NCBI RefSeq assembly: GCF_008642315.1
Contig: NZ_CP029192.1
Coordinates: 1,736,001 to 1,800,000 of the forward strand
Direction of reading: 5' to 3'
DNA length: 64,000 nucleotides
Source of the DNA: Streptomyces venezuelae
Lineage (GTDB): Bacteria > Actinomycetota > Actinomycetes > Streptomycetales > Streptomycetaceae
Below, one piece after another: positions 25,051-34,836 of the stretch (positions are counted from its first letter, which is position 1; each line of letters starts with the position of its first letter). The notes below the pieces were generated by a model. That model ran no database searches and was not told the origin of the DNA. It saw only the letters and a list, made by a program, of their open reading frames with translations. The translations under genes were made by a program, and so were the position numbers.

Positions 25051-25335
25051 CGGTGCTGCGTGCCGGGCACCTGCGGCTCTGCTGGGGGCGGGCCCGGCAG
25101 CCAGGGGACCGCCGACCCTCCCGTGCCGTCCCTGGCACTCCGGGTCTCCGGACTCCCGGGCCTCCGGGTCTCCCGGGGGCCGGTGCTGCGCGCCAGGCGT
25201 CTGGGCTCTGCTGGGGGCGGACCGGGCGGCCAGGGGGCCGCCGACCTCCCGTGCCGTCCCCGGCGCTCCAGCCCCTCCGGGCCTGCGGGCCTCCGGGCTT
25301 CCGGGCCTCCGGGCTTCCGGGCCTCCGGGCTTCCA
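25051..25335. repeat. Degenerate 130-bp direct repeats and a 16-bp minisatellite
   Basis: The blocks 25051-25140 and 25181-25270 are similar over about 90 bp at a 130-bp period: both start CGGTGCTGCG and share GCTCTGCTGGGGGCGG and CCCGTGCCGTCCC. Beyond them GGGCCTCCGGGCTTCC is repeated about three times (25286-25335), and related variants occur at 25141-25175. No gene is visible. Confidence 0.7.
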
Positions 25336-25441
25336 GGTTTCCGGGCCTCCCAGGCCTCCCAGGGCAAGGGCGCACTGCCGCCCGTACGCCGGGTACGCCC
25401 GGCACCGGCGGCTGATACCGGGCACGTCCGCGCACGCCGAA

Positions 25442-25474
25442 GGGGCGGCCCACCCCCCACGGGTGGACCGCCCC
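25442..25474 (-). terminator. Terminator of gcl
   Basis: GGGGCGGCCCACC (25442-25454) pairs with GGTGGACCGCCCC (25462-25474) with one mismatch and a 7-nt loop, 20 bp past the gcl stop codon. Confidence 0.7.
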
Positions 25475-25494
25475 AGTCAGTGGGTCGGGTCGGG

Positions 25495-27282
25495 TCAGAC
25501 CTTCAGCGGGCGGATCGCCGTGGGCGCGTGGCCCGGCTCCGTGGCGATCTCCTCGAACTCCTTGACCGCGCTGATGTCGGCCGTGGGGCTCATGGAGATG
25601 TTCGTGATGCGCTCCAGGATCGCCTCGACGACGACCGGGACCCGGTACTCCTGGGCCAGCTTCTTGGCCTGCTCCAGGGCCGTGCCCAGCTCGTTCGGGT
25701 CGGTCACGCGGATCGCCTTGCAGCCCAGGCCCTCGGCGACCTTGACGTGGTCGACGCCGTAGACGCCGAGCTCGGGGCTGTTCTGGTTCTCGAACTCCAG
25801 GTTGACCTGGAAGTTGATGTCCAGACCGATCTGCGCCTGACGGATCAGGCCCAGGTAGGCGTTGTTGACCAGGACGTGGACGTACGGGATGCGGTGCTGC
25901 GCGCCGACCGCCAGCTCCTCGATCATGAACTGGAAGTCGTAGTCACCGGAGAGGGCCACGACCTGCGTGTCCGGGTCCGCCTTCGCGACGCCCAGCGCGG
26001 CCGGGATCGTCCAGCCGAGCGGGCCCGCCTGGCCGCAGTTGATCCAGTGGCGGGGCTTGTAGACGTGCAGCATCTGCGCGCCCGCGATCTGCGAGAGACC
26101 GATCGTCGTGACGTACCGCGTGTCCTTGCCGAACGCCTTGTTCATCTCCTCGTAGACGCGCTGCGGCTTCATGGGGATGTTGTCGAAGTGCGTGCGGCGC
26201 TGGAGGGTCTCCTTGCGCTCCAGGTGGGAGGCGACCCACGCCGAGCGGTCCGGCAGCTTGCCCGCGGCCTTGAGCTCCTTCGCCACCTCGACGAAGAGCT
26301 CCAGGGCGACCTTCGCGTCGGACGCGATGCCGTAGTCCGGGGCGAAGATCTTGCCCAGCTGCGTCGGCTCGATGTCGACGTGCACGAACTTGCGGTCCTT
26401 GGTGTACACGTCGAGGTTGTAGCCGGTGTGACGGTTGGCCCAGCGGTTGCCGATGCCGAGGACGAAGTCCGACTCCAGGAACGTCGCGTTGCCGTAGCGG
26501 TGGCCGGTCTGCTGGCCGACCATGCCCGCGTTCAGGTCGTGGTCGTCGGGGATCGTGCCCCAGCCCATCAGGGTCGGCACGACCGGCGTGTTGGTGATCT
26601 CGGCGAACTCGACCAGCAGGTCGGAGGCGTCGGCGTTGATGATGCCGCCACCGGCGACGATCAGCGGACGCTCGGACTCGACCAGGAAGGTGATCGCCTT
26701 CTCGATCTGCGCGCGGGTCGCGGACGGCTTGTAGACCGGCAGCGGCTCGTACGTCTCCGGGTCGAACTCGATCTCCGCCATCTGGACGTCGATCGGCAGG
26801 TCGATGAGGACCGGGCCCGGACGGCCCGAGCGCATCAGGTGGAACGCCTGCTGGAAGATGCCGGGGACCTGCGCGGCCTCCAGGACGGTGACGGCCATCT
26901 TCGTCACCGGCTTGGCGATGGTCGCGATGTCGACGGCCTGGAAGTCCTCCTTGTGGAGCAGGTGCGTCGGCGCCTGGCCCGTGATGCAGAGGATCGGGAT
27001 CGAGTCGCCGGTCGCCGAGTACAGACCGGTGATCATGTCGGTGCCGGCAGGACCTGACGTACCGATGCAGACACCGATGTTGCCCGGGTTGGTCCGGGTG
27101 TAGCCCTCAGCCATGTGCGAGGCGCCCTCGACGTGGCGGGCGAGGGTGTGGTCGATGCCACCGCCCTCCTTGAGCGCCTTGTAGAAGGGGTTGATCGCGG
27201 CGCCCGGCACACCGAACGCGTTGACGACACCTTCGCGCTTGAGGATCTCAACTGCCGCGCGGGCAGCGGTCATACGAGCCAT
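25495..27282 (-). CDS. gcl: Glyoxylate carboligase
   Basis: ThDP-dependent enzyme of 595 residues joining two glyoxylate molecules to tartronate semialdehyde and CO2. The N-terminal pyrimidine-binding domain has [13 protein letters not shown]; Val takes the place of the catalytic Glu found in other ThDP enzymes, a known hallmark of this family. The C-terminal diphosphate motif appears as [33 protein letters not shown] at 27282 with AGGAG upstream is preferred over a TTG 21 nt earlier. It is the first step of the glyoxylate route completed by glxR. Two AllR-type boxes lie just after its promoter, implying repression. Confidence 0.95.
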   Translation of the reverse strand: MARMTAARAAVEILKREGVVNAFGVPGAAINPFYKALKEGGGIDHTLARHVEGASHMAEGYTRTNPGNIGVCIGTSGPAGTDMITGLYSATGDSIPILCITGQAPTHLLHKEDFQAVDIATIAKPVTKMAVTVLEAAQVPGIFQQAFHLMRSGRPGPVLIDLPIDVQMAEIEFDPETYEPLPVYKPSATRAQIEKAITFLVESERPLIVAGGGIINADASDLLVEFAEITNTPVVPTLMGWGTIPDDHDLNAGMVGQQTGHRYGNATFLESDFVLGIGNRWANRHTGYNLDVYTKDRKFVHVDIEPTQLGKIFAPDYGIASDAKVALELFVEVAKELKAAGKLPDRSAWVASHLERKETLQRRTHFDNIPMKPQRVYEEMNKAFGKDTRYVTTIGLSQIAGAQMLHVYKPRHWINCGQAGPLGWTIPAALGVAKADPDTQVVALSGDYDFQFMIEELAVGAQHRIPYVHVLVNNAYLGLIRQAQIGLDINFQVNLEFENQNSPELGVYGVDHVKVAEGLGCKAIRVTDPNELGTALEQAKKLAQEYRVPVVVEAILERITNISMSPTADISAVKEFEEIATEPGHAPTAIRPLKV

Positions 27283-27398
27283 GGGGTTCTCCTGCTTCGA
27301 CAACAGCTTTCGACAGCTTCGACAGCTGCGTCAGCTGTTCGGCTGACGGATACGGCTGGCGGATCCGGCTCCCGTCGCGCCCCGCGGTGAGCTCCTGT

Positions 27399-27413
27399 TT
27401 CCGCATTGTGGAA
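27399..27413. promoter_or_regulatory. AllR-type box 1 before gcl
   Basis: TTCCG-CATTG-TGGAA, extended to TTTCC...GGAAA, 117 bp upstream of the gcl start codon and downstream of its -10. Confidence 0.6.
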
Positions 27414-27419
27414 ATTTAG

Positions 27420-27434
27420 TTCTGCTATATGGAA
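27420..27434. promoter_or_regulatory. AllR-type box 2 before gcl
   Basis: TTCTG-CTATA-TGGAA, a weaker copy exactly 21 bp (two helical turns) from box 1 and overlapping the expected transcription start. Confidence 0.5.
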
Positions 27435-27436
27435 GC

Positions 27437-27466
27437 AATGTAAGCGGGCGCGTCGGACAGCGTCAA
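27437..27466 (-). promoter_or_regulatory. gcl promoter
   Basis: On the minus strand TTGACG (27461-27466) and TACATT (27437-27442) are separated by 18 nt, close to the major sigma factor consensus. The AllR-type boxes lie immediately downstream. Confidence 0.65.
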
Positions 27467-27564
27467 GAGAGATCGGGCAACTGACAGCCGCCGGGCATCG
27501 CTTGGGTGGAGGATGGGGAAGGCCCGATGGTGGCGACGGTTGCGGTGACGGAGAGTGGCGTCCG

Positions 27565-28401
27565 ATGGTCCCGACAGTGCCGATACGGTGCCCGAAGTGC
27601 GGGCGCGAGCATGTGTACGCCCCGCCGTCCTACCCCTGCGCGTGCGGCATCCCCGTGGCCCCGCCCGTGTCCCGGGACGCTTCGCCGGAGCCCGTCACGG
27701 ACCGGACCTGGGCGGAGGAGTGGATCACGGCACGCTGTGCGGCGTGCGGCCACGAGGGCCACTGGCCTCAGCCGGAGCTGGACTGCCCGTGCGGGGCGGT
27801 ACTGCGCATTCCGATCGCGGGAGCAGGGACGGGAACGAAAACGGGAACGGGCACCGGCGCGGGGGCGGGAACGGTCGCAGGGGCCGTGGCGGACGCACGG
27901 CCGGACGAGGGGTCCGACGGCTCGGACAAGGGCCCCGGGGACGCGGCAACCGGGGTGCCGCACGGGCACCCCTCCCACATCCCCCTGCCGCGCACCGCCC
28001 CGCGCCCCCGCCCCGCCTTCCGCCCCGTCACGATCCGCGACGCCCGTGACGCCGTGACCGTCGCCGCGCTCTACCTCCGCTGGCTCGGATACCTGAACAC
28101 CCGGAGCGCCGCCCGGCGCCCGCCCTCCGGCTCCCGGATCGCCGCGCGCGGCATGCTGGCGCAGGTCGAACCGGCGCTGCGGCCCACCACACCGCGGGAC
28201 ATCGAGTGCCTGTGGCTGACCGCGATGACGGAGGCGGGCGACACCCCCGTGGCGTGCGCGTTCTTCACCCTCGCCGGATACACGCCGGGAGCCCGCACGC
28301 GCGCGGACTCCCTCGGCGTCCCCCTCTTCACGATGGACGCGACCGGCACGCCGCAGCCGGTGAACGGAGCGGCGTACGAGCTGGTGGCTACGGGCGCGTG
28401 A
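27565..28401 (+). CDS. Zinc-ribbon protein with C-terminal restriction-endonuclease-like domain
   Basis: 278 residues. The first 90 hold two Cys4 ribbon pairs: CPKCG with CACG, and CAACG with CPCG, likely binding zinc. A low-complexity Gly/Thr/Ala linker (about 92-115) follows, then a conserved block (about 150-278) with RDARDAVTVAALYLRWLGYL, RGMLAQVEPALRPTTPRDIECLWLTAM and VPLFTMDATGTPQPVNGAAYELV, resembling a degenerate restriction-endonuclease-like fold. Similar proteins are frequent in Streptomyces, without known function. The ATG with GGAGAG upstream is preferred over earlier in-frame codons. It converges on an MFS gene, overlapping by 14 bp. Confidence 0.6.
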   Translation: MVPTVPIRCPKCGREHVYAPPSYPCACGIPVAPPVSRDASPEPVTDRTWAEEWITARCAACGHEGHWPQPELDCPCGAVLRIPIAGAGTGTKTGTGTGAGAGTVAGAVADARPDEGSDGSDKGPGDAATGVPHGHPSHIPLPRTAPRPRPAFRPVTIRDARDAVTVAALYLRWLGYLNTRSAARRPPSGSRIAARGMLAQVEPALRPTTPRDIECLWLTAMTEAGDTPVACAFFTLAGYTPGARTRADSLGVPLFTMDATGTPQPVNGAAYELVATGA

Positions 28402-29695
28402 GGGGCCGCCCCGCGGCGTGCTCCGCGGCACCGGAGCGCCCGGCTCCGCGCAGGTGGGCGACGTGGCGGAGCAGGGCGAGCGTCGCCAGCAGGGCGACCA
28501 GGCCGCACACGCCCGGCCAGCCGAAGGCGCCGTACGCGTGCACCGACAGCCACGACCCGACGCTTCCGCCGAGATAGGCGCAGGTCATGTAGGCCGTGTT
28601 GAGACGGGCCCGCGCCTCGTCGCTGAGGCCGAATATCCGTACCTGGTTGGCGACCGTGCCGGACTGCATCGCGACGTCGAGCAGCAGCGACCCCACCGCG
28701 AGGGCCACGAGCCCCATCGCCCCGCCGAGGCCGCCCGCGAACAGGACGGCGGAGGCCACCAGGACCCCGACCATGCAGACCAGGTTGACCGCGTCGGAGC
28801 CCCGGCGGTCCACCTGCCGTCCCGCGACCGGCGTACAGAGCATCGTCGCCGCGTTGACCAGCGCGAGCAGGCCGACCGCCGACGCGCCGAGGCCGTACTC
28901 GGGCCCGGTCAGGAGCAGCGCGACGCCGGTCCACAGCGCGGAGAAGCCACCGAAGATCATCGCCTGGTAGAAGCCGGAGCGGCGCAGCTCGGGCTCGGTG
29001 CGCAGGAGTCGCAGGGAGGCGGCGACCAGGGCGGGGTAGCGCTGCCGGGAGGGCGCCGTCGACCGGGGCAGCGCGCGTGCCAGTACGCACGCGATGAGCA
29101 GCGCGATCACCGACGTCATCAGATAGGGGGCACGCCAGCCCAGCCACTCCCCCACCGCCCCGCCGAAGACACGGGACAGCAGCATTCCGCCGATCGACCC
29201 GCTCAGGAGCGTGCCCGCGACGGCGCCGCGCCGTTCCTCGGGGACGAGCCCCGCCGCCGTCGGCGCGATGACCTGCGCCACGACGGTGGTGACGCCGACG
29301 AGGACGCTCGCCGCGATCAGCGGCGATATCCCCGGTGCGGCGGCCGCGCCGAGCAGGCCGAGGCCGGCGAGGGAGAGGAGCGTGACGATGAGCGTCCGGT
29401 ACGGAACGCGGTCGCCGAGCGGTACGAGGAGGAAGATGCCGCCCGCGTATCCGAACTGCGTGGCGGTCACAACGAGCGCCGCGGTGTCGGCGGAGACGTT
29501 CAGTCCGTCGGCGACCAGCGGGCTGACGGCCTGCGGGAAGTAGACGTTGCCGACGGCCACACCGCACGTGAGGGCGAGCAGCAGCACCATGCCGCGGCTC
29601 AGACCGGGCGGTCGGGCACCCTCGGCACCCGCGACTCCGGCTTCGACGGCCCCGCGCTCCCCGGGATCACCGGGCTTGGACAGACGCACGCGCAC
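28388..29695 (-). CDS. MFS transporter, drug-exporter type
   Basis: A 12-helix major facilitator. After a short cytoplasmic start, the helices begin at SRGMVLLLALTCGVAVGNVYFPQAV; GDRVPYRTLIVTLLSLAGLG is the loop 2-3 motif region and VVAQVIAPTAAGLVPEERRGAVAGTLLSGSIGGMLLSR is helix 4-5, as in YnfM/NepI-like exporters. The start is uncertain: no good ribosome site exists, and in-frame GTG codons occur at 29695, 29722 and 29773. I use 29695, which leaves space for a promoter before the divergent GNAT gene. The substrate is unknown. Confidence 0.8.
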   Translation of the reverse strand: MRVRLSKPGDPGERGAVEAGVAGAEGARPPGLSRGMVLLLALTCGVAVGNVYFPQAVSPLVADGLNVSADTAALVVTATQFGYAGGIFLLVPLGDRVPYRTLIVTLLSLAGLGLLGAAAAPGISPLIAASVLVGVTTVVAQVIAPTAAGLVPEERRGAVAGTLLSGSIGGMLLSRVFGGAVGEWLGWRAPYLMTSVIALLIACVLARALPRSTAPSRQRYPALVAASLRLLRTEPELRRSGFYQAMIFGGFSALWTGVALLLTGPEYGLGASAVGLLALVNAATMLCTPVAGRQVDRRGSDAVNLVCMVGVLVASAVLFAGGLGGAMGLVALAVGSLLLDVAMQSGTVANQVRIFGLSDEARARLNTAYMTCAYLGGSVGSWLSVHAYGAFGWPGVCGLVALLATLALLRHVAHLRGAGRSGAAEHAAGRPLTRP

Positions 29696-29798
29696 CCCAC
29701 GGAATTCGACGGAAAGGCCCACCCGATGACGGACCGGCCCACGATCCCCGCTCTCCCCACCGCCGCACAACACATTTTGACCAGGACATACTCACCCC

Positions 29799-30368
29799 AT
29801 GCGCATCCGCCCCGTCACCGCCGCCGAACTGCCCGCGCTCCAGGACATCGAGCGCGCGGCGGGCGAACCGTTCCGCTACCTCGGCATGGCCGCGATCGCG
29901 GACGACGAGCCGCCCACGATCGAGGAGCTGGACGGTTACCGCCGGGCGGGCCACGCCTGGATCGCGGTCGACGACGACGCCGAGGACTCCCCCGTCGCGT
30001 ATCTGATCGCGTACCTCGTCGCCGACCCGCTCCCCGGTACCCCCTCGCTCCACATCGAGCAGGTCACCGTGCACCCGCGCGCCGCCCGCCGGGGCGTGGG
30101 CCGCGCGTTGATCGAGTACGCCGGGGAGTGCGCCCGCGAGGAGGGCGCGGCCGCGCTGACCCTGACGACGTTCACGGACGTCCCGTGGAACGCCCCGTAC
30201 TACGCCCGCATCGGCTTCCGCCCGCTCGCGGACGCCGAGCTCACCCCGGCGCTGCGCGACATCCGCGCGCACGAGGCGGAGCTGGGCCTCGACCGCTGGC
30301 CCCGCCTGTGCATGCGCCGCGACCTCACCGGGGCCGGGGCGGGCGTCACTCCCCGTACCGCTCCCTGA
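29799..30368 (+). CDS. GNAT family N-acetyltransferase
   Basis: A 189-residue acetyl-CoA-dependent acyltransferase. The acetyl-CoA-binding motif A is [18 protein letters not shown] (about 91-108), preceded by the strand HIEQVTV and followed by [23 protein letters not shown], the usual motif B. The substrate is unknown. It is divergent from the MFS gene and overlaps the convergent acyl-CoA synthetase gene by 23 bp at the 3' ends, a natural antisense arrangement. The last about 14 residues lie in the overlap and are poorly conserved in character. Confidence 0.82.
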   Translation: MRIRPVTAAELPALQDIERAAGEPFRYLGMAAIADDEPPTIEELDGYRRAGHAWIAVDDDAEDSPVAYLIAYLVADPLPGTPSLHIEQVTVHPRAARRGVGRALIEYAGECAREEGAAALTLTTFTDVPWNAPYYARIGFRPLADAELTPALRDIRAHEAELGLDRWPRLCMRRDLTGAGAGVTPRTAP

Positions 30369-31977
30369 GCTCGATCTTGCGCACCTTCCCCGAGACCGTC
30401 ATGGGGAACGCCTCCAGGATGCGCAGGGCGGCGGGGATCTTGTAGTGGGCCAACTGCCCCTTGCAGTAGGCCTGGAGCTCCTCCAGCGTGAGGACGTCGT
30501 CGGGGTCCCGCACGATCACGCAGGCCAGCGGCACCTCCCCGTAGCGCTCGTCGGGTACGCCGACCACCTGTACGTCCGCGACCTTCGGGTGGCCGTACAG
30601 GAACTCCTCGATCTCCCGGGGGTAGATGTTCTCGCCACCCTTGATGATCATGTCCTTGATGCGGCCGACGATCTGGACGTACCCGTCCTCCCGCATGACC
30701 GCGAGGTCCCCGGTGTGCATCCAGCGCCCCGAGTCGATGACGTCCGCGGTCCGCTCCGGCTCGTCCCAGTAGCCCAGCATGACGCTGTACCCGCGCGTGC
30801 ACAGCTCACCGGAGGAGCCGCGCGGCAGCGTCACCCCGGTCGCGGGGTCGATGACCTTGACCTCGATGTGGGGCAGGACCCGGCCGACGGTTCCGGTGCG
30901 GCGTTCCAGGTCGTCGTCGCGGCGGGTCTGCGTGGAGACGGGCGAGGTCTCGGTCATGCCGTAGCAGATGGAGACCTCCTCCATGTGCATCTCGGCGACG
31001 ACGCGCTTCATCACCTCGACCGGGCAGGGCGAGCCCGCCATGATGCCGGTGCGCAGCGAACTCAGGTCGTACGTCGCGAAGTCGGCGAGGTTCAGCTCGG
31101 CGATGAACATCGTCGGCACGCCGTACAGCGAGGTGCAGCGCTCCCGCTCGACGGCGTGCAGCGTGGCGACCGGGTCGAAGGACGGAGCGGGGATGACGAT
31201 GCACGCGCCGTGCGAGGTGGCGCCGAGGTTGCCCATCACCATGCCGAAGCAGTGGTAGAAGGGCACGGGAAGACAGACGCGGTCCTGCTCGGTGTAGCCG
31301 ACGGTTCGGCCCACCCAGTAGCCGTTGTTGAGGATGTTGTGGTGGGAGAGCGTGGCCCCCTTGGCGAAGCCGGTGGTGCCGGAGGTGTACTGGATGTTGA
31401 CGGGATCGTCGCAGCTCACCTCGGCCTCACGCGCCGCGAGTTCGTCGTCTCCCATCCCGCCGGCCGCAGCCACCAGCGCGCCCCACGACGCGTCGTCGCC
31501 GATGTAGTGGACGGCGCGCAGTCCGGGGCAGCGGGGCCGCACCTCGTCGACGAGGGCGCGGTAGTCGCTGCTCTTGTGGGCCTGCGTCGCCACCAGGACA
31601 CAGACGCCGGACTGGTTGAGCACGTACTCCAACTCGTGCGCCCGGTAGGCCGGGTTGATGTTGACCATGATGGCGCCGATGCGGGCGGTGGCGTACTGCA
31701 CGAGGACCCACTCGGCGCAGTTCACCGCCCAGATCCCGACGCGGTCTCCCTTGGCGACGCCGGCCCCGAGGAAGCCGCGCGCCAACTCCCGCACGGAGTG
31801 GCCGAATTCGGCGTATGTCCAGCGAGTGCCCGCGGCGACGTCCACGAGCGCGTCCCGGTCGGGCCAGGACGCGACGGCCCGGTCGAGGTTCCGGCCGATG
31901 GTGTCGCCGAGGAGCGGCGTACCGCTCGTGCCGTGGGCGTACGAGAGTGTGCTGGACCGCTCGCTCTGCTCGCTCAC
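30346..31977 (-). CDS. Fatty-acyl-CoA synthetase, AMP-binding family
   Basis: A 543-residue ATP-dependent CoA ligase that forms an acyl adenylate and then the thioester. The P-loop-like motif is [13 protein letters not shown] (about 197-209), the adenine motif [10 protein letters not shown], the hinge [22 protein letters not shown] and the catalytic Lys in [14 protein letters not shown]. The sequence is closest in character to medium/long-chain FadD or ACSF2-like ligases. The GTG start overlaps the stop of the upstream ligase (GTGA), so the two are translationally coupled. The acyl substrate is not known. Confidence 0.88.
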   Translation of the reverse strand: MSEQSERSSTLSYAHGTSGTPLLGDTIGRNLDRAVASWPDRDALVDVAAGTRWTYAEFGHSVRELARGFLGAGVAKGDRVGIWAVNCAEWVLVQYATARIGAIMVNINPAYRAHELEYVLNQSGVCVLVATQAHKSSDYRALVDEVRPRCPGLRAVHYIGDDASWGALVAAAGGMGDDELAAREAEVSCDDPVNIQYTSGTTGFAKGATLSHHNILNNGYWVGRTVGYTEQDRVCLPVPFYHCFGMVMGNLGATSHGACIVIPAPSFDPVATLHAVERERCTSLYGVPTMFIAELNLADFATYDLSSLRTGIMAGSPCPVEVMKRVVAEMHMEEVSICYGMTETSPVSTQTRRDDDLERRTGTVGRVLPHIEVKVIDPATGVTLPRGSSGELCTRGYSVMLGYWDEPERTADVIDSGRWMHTGDLAVMREDGYVQIVGRIKDMIIKGGENIYPREIEEFLYGHPKVADVQVVGVPDERYGEVPLACVIVRDPDDVLTLEELQAYCKGQLAHYKIPAALRILEAFPMTVSGKVRKIELRERYGE

Positions 31978-33689
31978 CGGAAGTCCTCCTCGCGGTACTC
32001 CGCGTCCGAACCCGCGGCGGTTGCCTCGCGGAGCTCGATGCGACGGATCTTGCCGGACACGGTCTTGGGGAGCGCGCCGAACTCGATGCGGCGCAGGCGC
32101 TTGTAGGGGGCGAGCACCGCGCGCGAGTGCTCGAACAGCAGTTTCGCGGTGTCCGGGCCGGGTTCGAACCCTTCGGCGAGCACGACGTACGCCTTCGGAA
32201 CGGCGAGCCGCACCGCGTCGGGCGCGGGCACGACCGCGGCCTCGGCGACCGCCTCGTGCTCCAGGAGCGCGCTCTCCAGCTCGAACGGGGAGATCTTGTA
32301 GTCGGAGGCCTTGAAGACGTCGTCGGCGCGCCCGACGTAGGTGATGTAGCCGTCGGCATCGCGCGAGCCGATGTCGCCGGTGCGGTAGTAGCCGCCGGCC
32401 ATCGCCTGGGCCGTGCGCTCGGGGTCGCCGTGGTAGCCGGCCATGAGGCCGACCGGGTCCGAACCGAGGTCCAGGGAGATCTCCCCCTCCGCGGCGCCGG
32501 GCGCGCCGGTCACCGGGTCGAGGAGCTCGACGGTGAAGCCGGGGGTCGGGCGGCCCATGGAGCCCGGCTTCAGCTTCTGCCCCGGCGAGTTGGCGACCTG
32601 CACGGCGGTCTCGGTCTGCCCGAAACCGTCGCGGATGGTGACGCCCCAGTCGCGCCGCACCTGCTCGATGACCTCGGGATTGAGCGGCTCACCGGCCGCG
32701 ACGACCTCGCGCGGCGGGGTGCGCAGCTGGGTCAGGTCGGCCTGGATGAGCATGCGCCACACGGTGGGCGGCGCGCAGAACGACGTGACGCCGGCCCGGT
32801 CCATCTCCGCCATGAGCCGGCCGGCGTCGAAGCGCGCGTAATGGTGGATGAAGACCGTCGCCTCGGCGTTCCACGGGGCGAAGAGGTTCGACCAGGCGTG
32901 CTTGGCCCAGCCGGGCGAGGAGATGTTCAGGTGGACGTCGCCGGGCTTCAGCCCGATCCAGTACATCGTGGCGAGGTGACCCACGGGGTACGAGACATGG
33001 GTGTGCTCGACGAGCTTGGGCTGGGCGGTGGTGCCCGAGGTGAAGTAGAGCATCAGGGGGTCGTCGGCGAGGGTGATGCCGTCGGGCTCGAAGAGGTCGG
33101 GGGTGGCGGTGGTGTGGGAGGCGTCGTCGTCGACACCCGCGTACGAGATCCAGCCCGTACGCTCATCCGGCTCCCCTCCCCCGACGGCGATCCGCGTGTA
33201 GTCGCCGGGTACGTCGTCGAACTTCGCGGTGTCCTCGGGCCGTACGACGACGTGCCGGGCGCGGCCGCGGTCGATGCGGTCGCGCAGGTCGACGGGGCCG
33301 AGGAGCGGCGTCGCCGGGATGACGACGGCGCGCAGCTTCATCGCGGCGAGCGCGATCTCCCACAGCTCGGCCTGGTTGCCGAGCATGACGACGATGCGGT
33401 CACCGGCGCGGACGCCCCGCGCGCGCAGCCAGTTGGCGACGCGGTTCGAGCGGGCGGACAGGTGCGCGAAGGAGAAGCGCGACTCCGTGCCGTCCTCCTC
33501 CACGATGTGCAGAGCCGTGCGGTCGTTGTCCTTCGCGATGACGTCGAACCAGTCGAGCGCCCAGTTGAACCGTTCGGGCCGCGGCCAGGCGAAGCCTTCG
33601 TACGCGGCGGCGTAGTCCTCTCGATGCCGCAGGAGGAAGTCCCGTGCGGTACGGAACTGCTCCGTGGCGCTCGTGCCGTCAGTCGTCAT
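31974..33689 (-). CDS. Acyl-CoA synthetase, ACSM-like, AMP-binding family
   Basis: A 571-residue ligase upstream of and coupled to the fatty-acyl-CoA synthetase. AMP-binding motif [15 protein letters not shown] (about 220-234), adenine-binding [14 protein letters not shown], hinge [22 protein letters not shown] and catalytic Lys in [14 protein letters not shown]. The overall pattern ([24 protein letters not shown]) resembles medium-chain acyl-CoA synthetases. An in-frame GTG lies 6 nt upstream of the chosen ATG. It diverges from a GAF-LuxR regulator gene that may control the pair. Confidence 0.87.
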   Translation of the reverse strand: MTTDGTSATEQFRTARDFLLRHREDYAAAYEGFAWPRPERFNWALDWFDVIAKDNDRTALHIVEEDGTESRFSFAHLSARSNRVANWLRARGVRAGDRIVVMLGNQAELWEIALAAMKLRAVVIPATPLLGPVDLRDRIDRGRARHVVVRPEDTAKFDDVPGDYTRIAVGGGEPDERTGWISYAGVDDDASHTTATPDLFEPDGITLADDPLMLYFTSGTTAQPKLVEHTHVSYPVGHLATMYWIGLKPGDVHLNISSPGWAKHAWSNLFAPWNAEATVFIHHYARFDAGRLMAEMDRAGVTSFCAPPTVWRMLIQADLTQLRTPPREVVAAGEPLNPEVIEQVRRDWGVTIRDGFGQTETAVQVANSPGQKLKPGSMGRPTPGFTVELLDPVTGAPGAAEGEISLDLGSDPVGLMAGYHGDPERTAQAMAGGYYRTGDIGSRDADGYITYVGRADDVFKASDYKISPFELESALLEHEAVAEAAVVPAPDAVRLAVPKAYVVLAEGFEPGPDTAKLLFEHSRAVLAPYKRLRRIEFGALPKTVSGKIRRIELREATAAGSDAEYREEDFR

Positions 33690-33860
33690 GTGCACCCCTA
33701 GTCGCCGCGCTCGCGGCGTTCACTCCGCTGCTTGTGCTGAAACTCGTACCGTCGCTCGTGCTGCCGTACTCATTGCCGGACGCTACGGAACATCGTGTAA
33801 TTCGTGAGGCGGATCTCACTACCCCCGGACGGGGGTGTCACGAGGCGAAAGGGCGGGCGC

Positions 33861-34745
33861 GTGTCGGCTGACGGCGGCGAGACGGTGGAGATGCGGGCCG
33901 CTCTGCTGCGGCTGCGCCGCGGCACGGGGCTCCCGGTGGCGTTCGGCGGTCTGCTCGACGGGCCGCGGCAGGTCCGCATCGGCGAACTGACCGGCACGGG
34001 GACGCGTGCGTTGCAGGGCCTCGCCATCTCGCCAGGAAACGGCCTCGGCGGCAAGGCGGTCGCCCTGTCCCGGCCCTGTGCGGTCACCGACTACCACGTG
34101 TCGCGGCATATCAGCCACGAGTACGACGCGGCGGTCGCGGCGGAGGGCCTGCGGTCGGTGCTCGCGGTGCCCGTGGTGGTACGCCGCCGGGTGCGCGGCG
34201 TCCTGTACGGCGCGCTGCGCGCGGCCCAACCGCTCGGCGACCGGACTCTGTCGGCGGCGGTGGCGGCGGCGCGCGACGTGGAACAGGCGCTGGTGGTGCG
34301 GGACGAGGTGCGGTCGCTGCTGGCGGTGGTGCGGGGGTCGGAGCCGGGCGGCGGCGGGGGCGTGGGTGCGGGCCGCGGGGCGGAACCTGGACCGGCGCCG
34401 GGGGCGTGGGAGAAGGTGCGTGAGGCGCACGGCGCGCTGCGGGCGCTGGCCCCGCGGGTCACCGACGCGTCCCTGCGGGCCGAACTCCTCGCGGTGTGCG
34501 GCCGCCTGGAATCGGCCACGCTGGTCCCCGACCACGCCAGGGACCGCCCGGTGGCCCTCGCGCCCCGCGAGGTCGACGTCCTGTCCTGCGTCGCCGCGGG
34601 CCTGACGAACGCGACAGCCGCCGAACGTCTCGGCCTGCGCCCCGAGACGGTGAAGGGCTACCTGCGCTCAGCCATGCGGAAACTGGGCGCGCACACGCGC
34701 CTGGAGGCGGTGGTGTCGGCCCGCCGGGCGGGCTTGCTGCCCTGA
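33861..34745 (+). CDS. GAF domain LuxR-type transcriptional regulator
   Basis: A 294-residue regulator. The N-terminal GAF-like sensor (about 10-150) includes GNGLGGKAVALSRPCAVTDY and VLAVPVVVRRRVRGVLYGALR. A Gly-rich linker follows, and the C-terminal LuxR helix-turn-helix (about 225-285) reads LAPREVDVLSCVAAGLTNATAAERLGLRPETVKGYLRSAMRKLG. The GTG start at 33861 is chosen over an upstream in-frame codon because the latter adds a charged tail lacking conservation character. It is divergent from two acyl-CoA synthetase genes, which it may activate in response to an acyl or aromatic ligand (inference). Confidence 0.8.
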   Translation: MSADGGETVEMRAALLRLRRGTGLPVAFGGLLDGPRQVRIGELTGTGTRALQGLAISPGNGLGGKAVALSRPCAVTDYHVSRHISHEYDAAVAAEGLRSVLAVPVVVRRRVRGVLYGALRAAQPLGDRTLSAAVAAARDVEQALVVRDEVRSLLAVVRGSEPGGGGGVGAGRGAEPGPAPGAWEKVREAHGALRALAPRVTDASLRAELLAVCGRLESATLVPDHARDRPVALAPREVDVLSCVAAGLTNATAAERLGLRPETVKGYLRSAMRKLGAHTRLEAVVSARRAGLLP

Positions 34746-34836
34746 GGGACGGCGTTGGGCTTTCGCTCGGCCTGTGCCGGGCCTGCTCCGGGCCTGCTCC
34801 GGCCTCGGCTCGGGCAAGACATCACGTGACGCGCCC

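Noticed and set aside
24535..25460. Long Pro/Gly/Arg-rich open frames on both strands in the katA-gcl spacer
   Set aside because: They arise from GC-rich repeats, have no ribosome sites, no domain character and overlap each other and the terminator.
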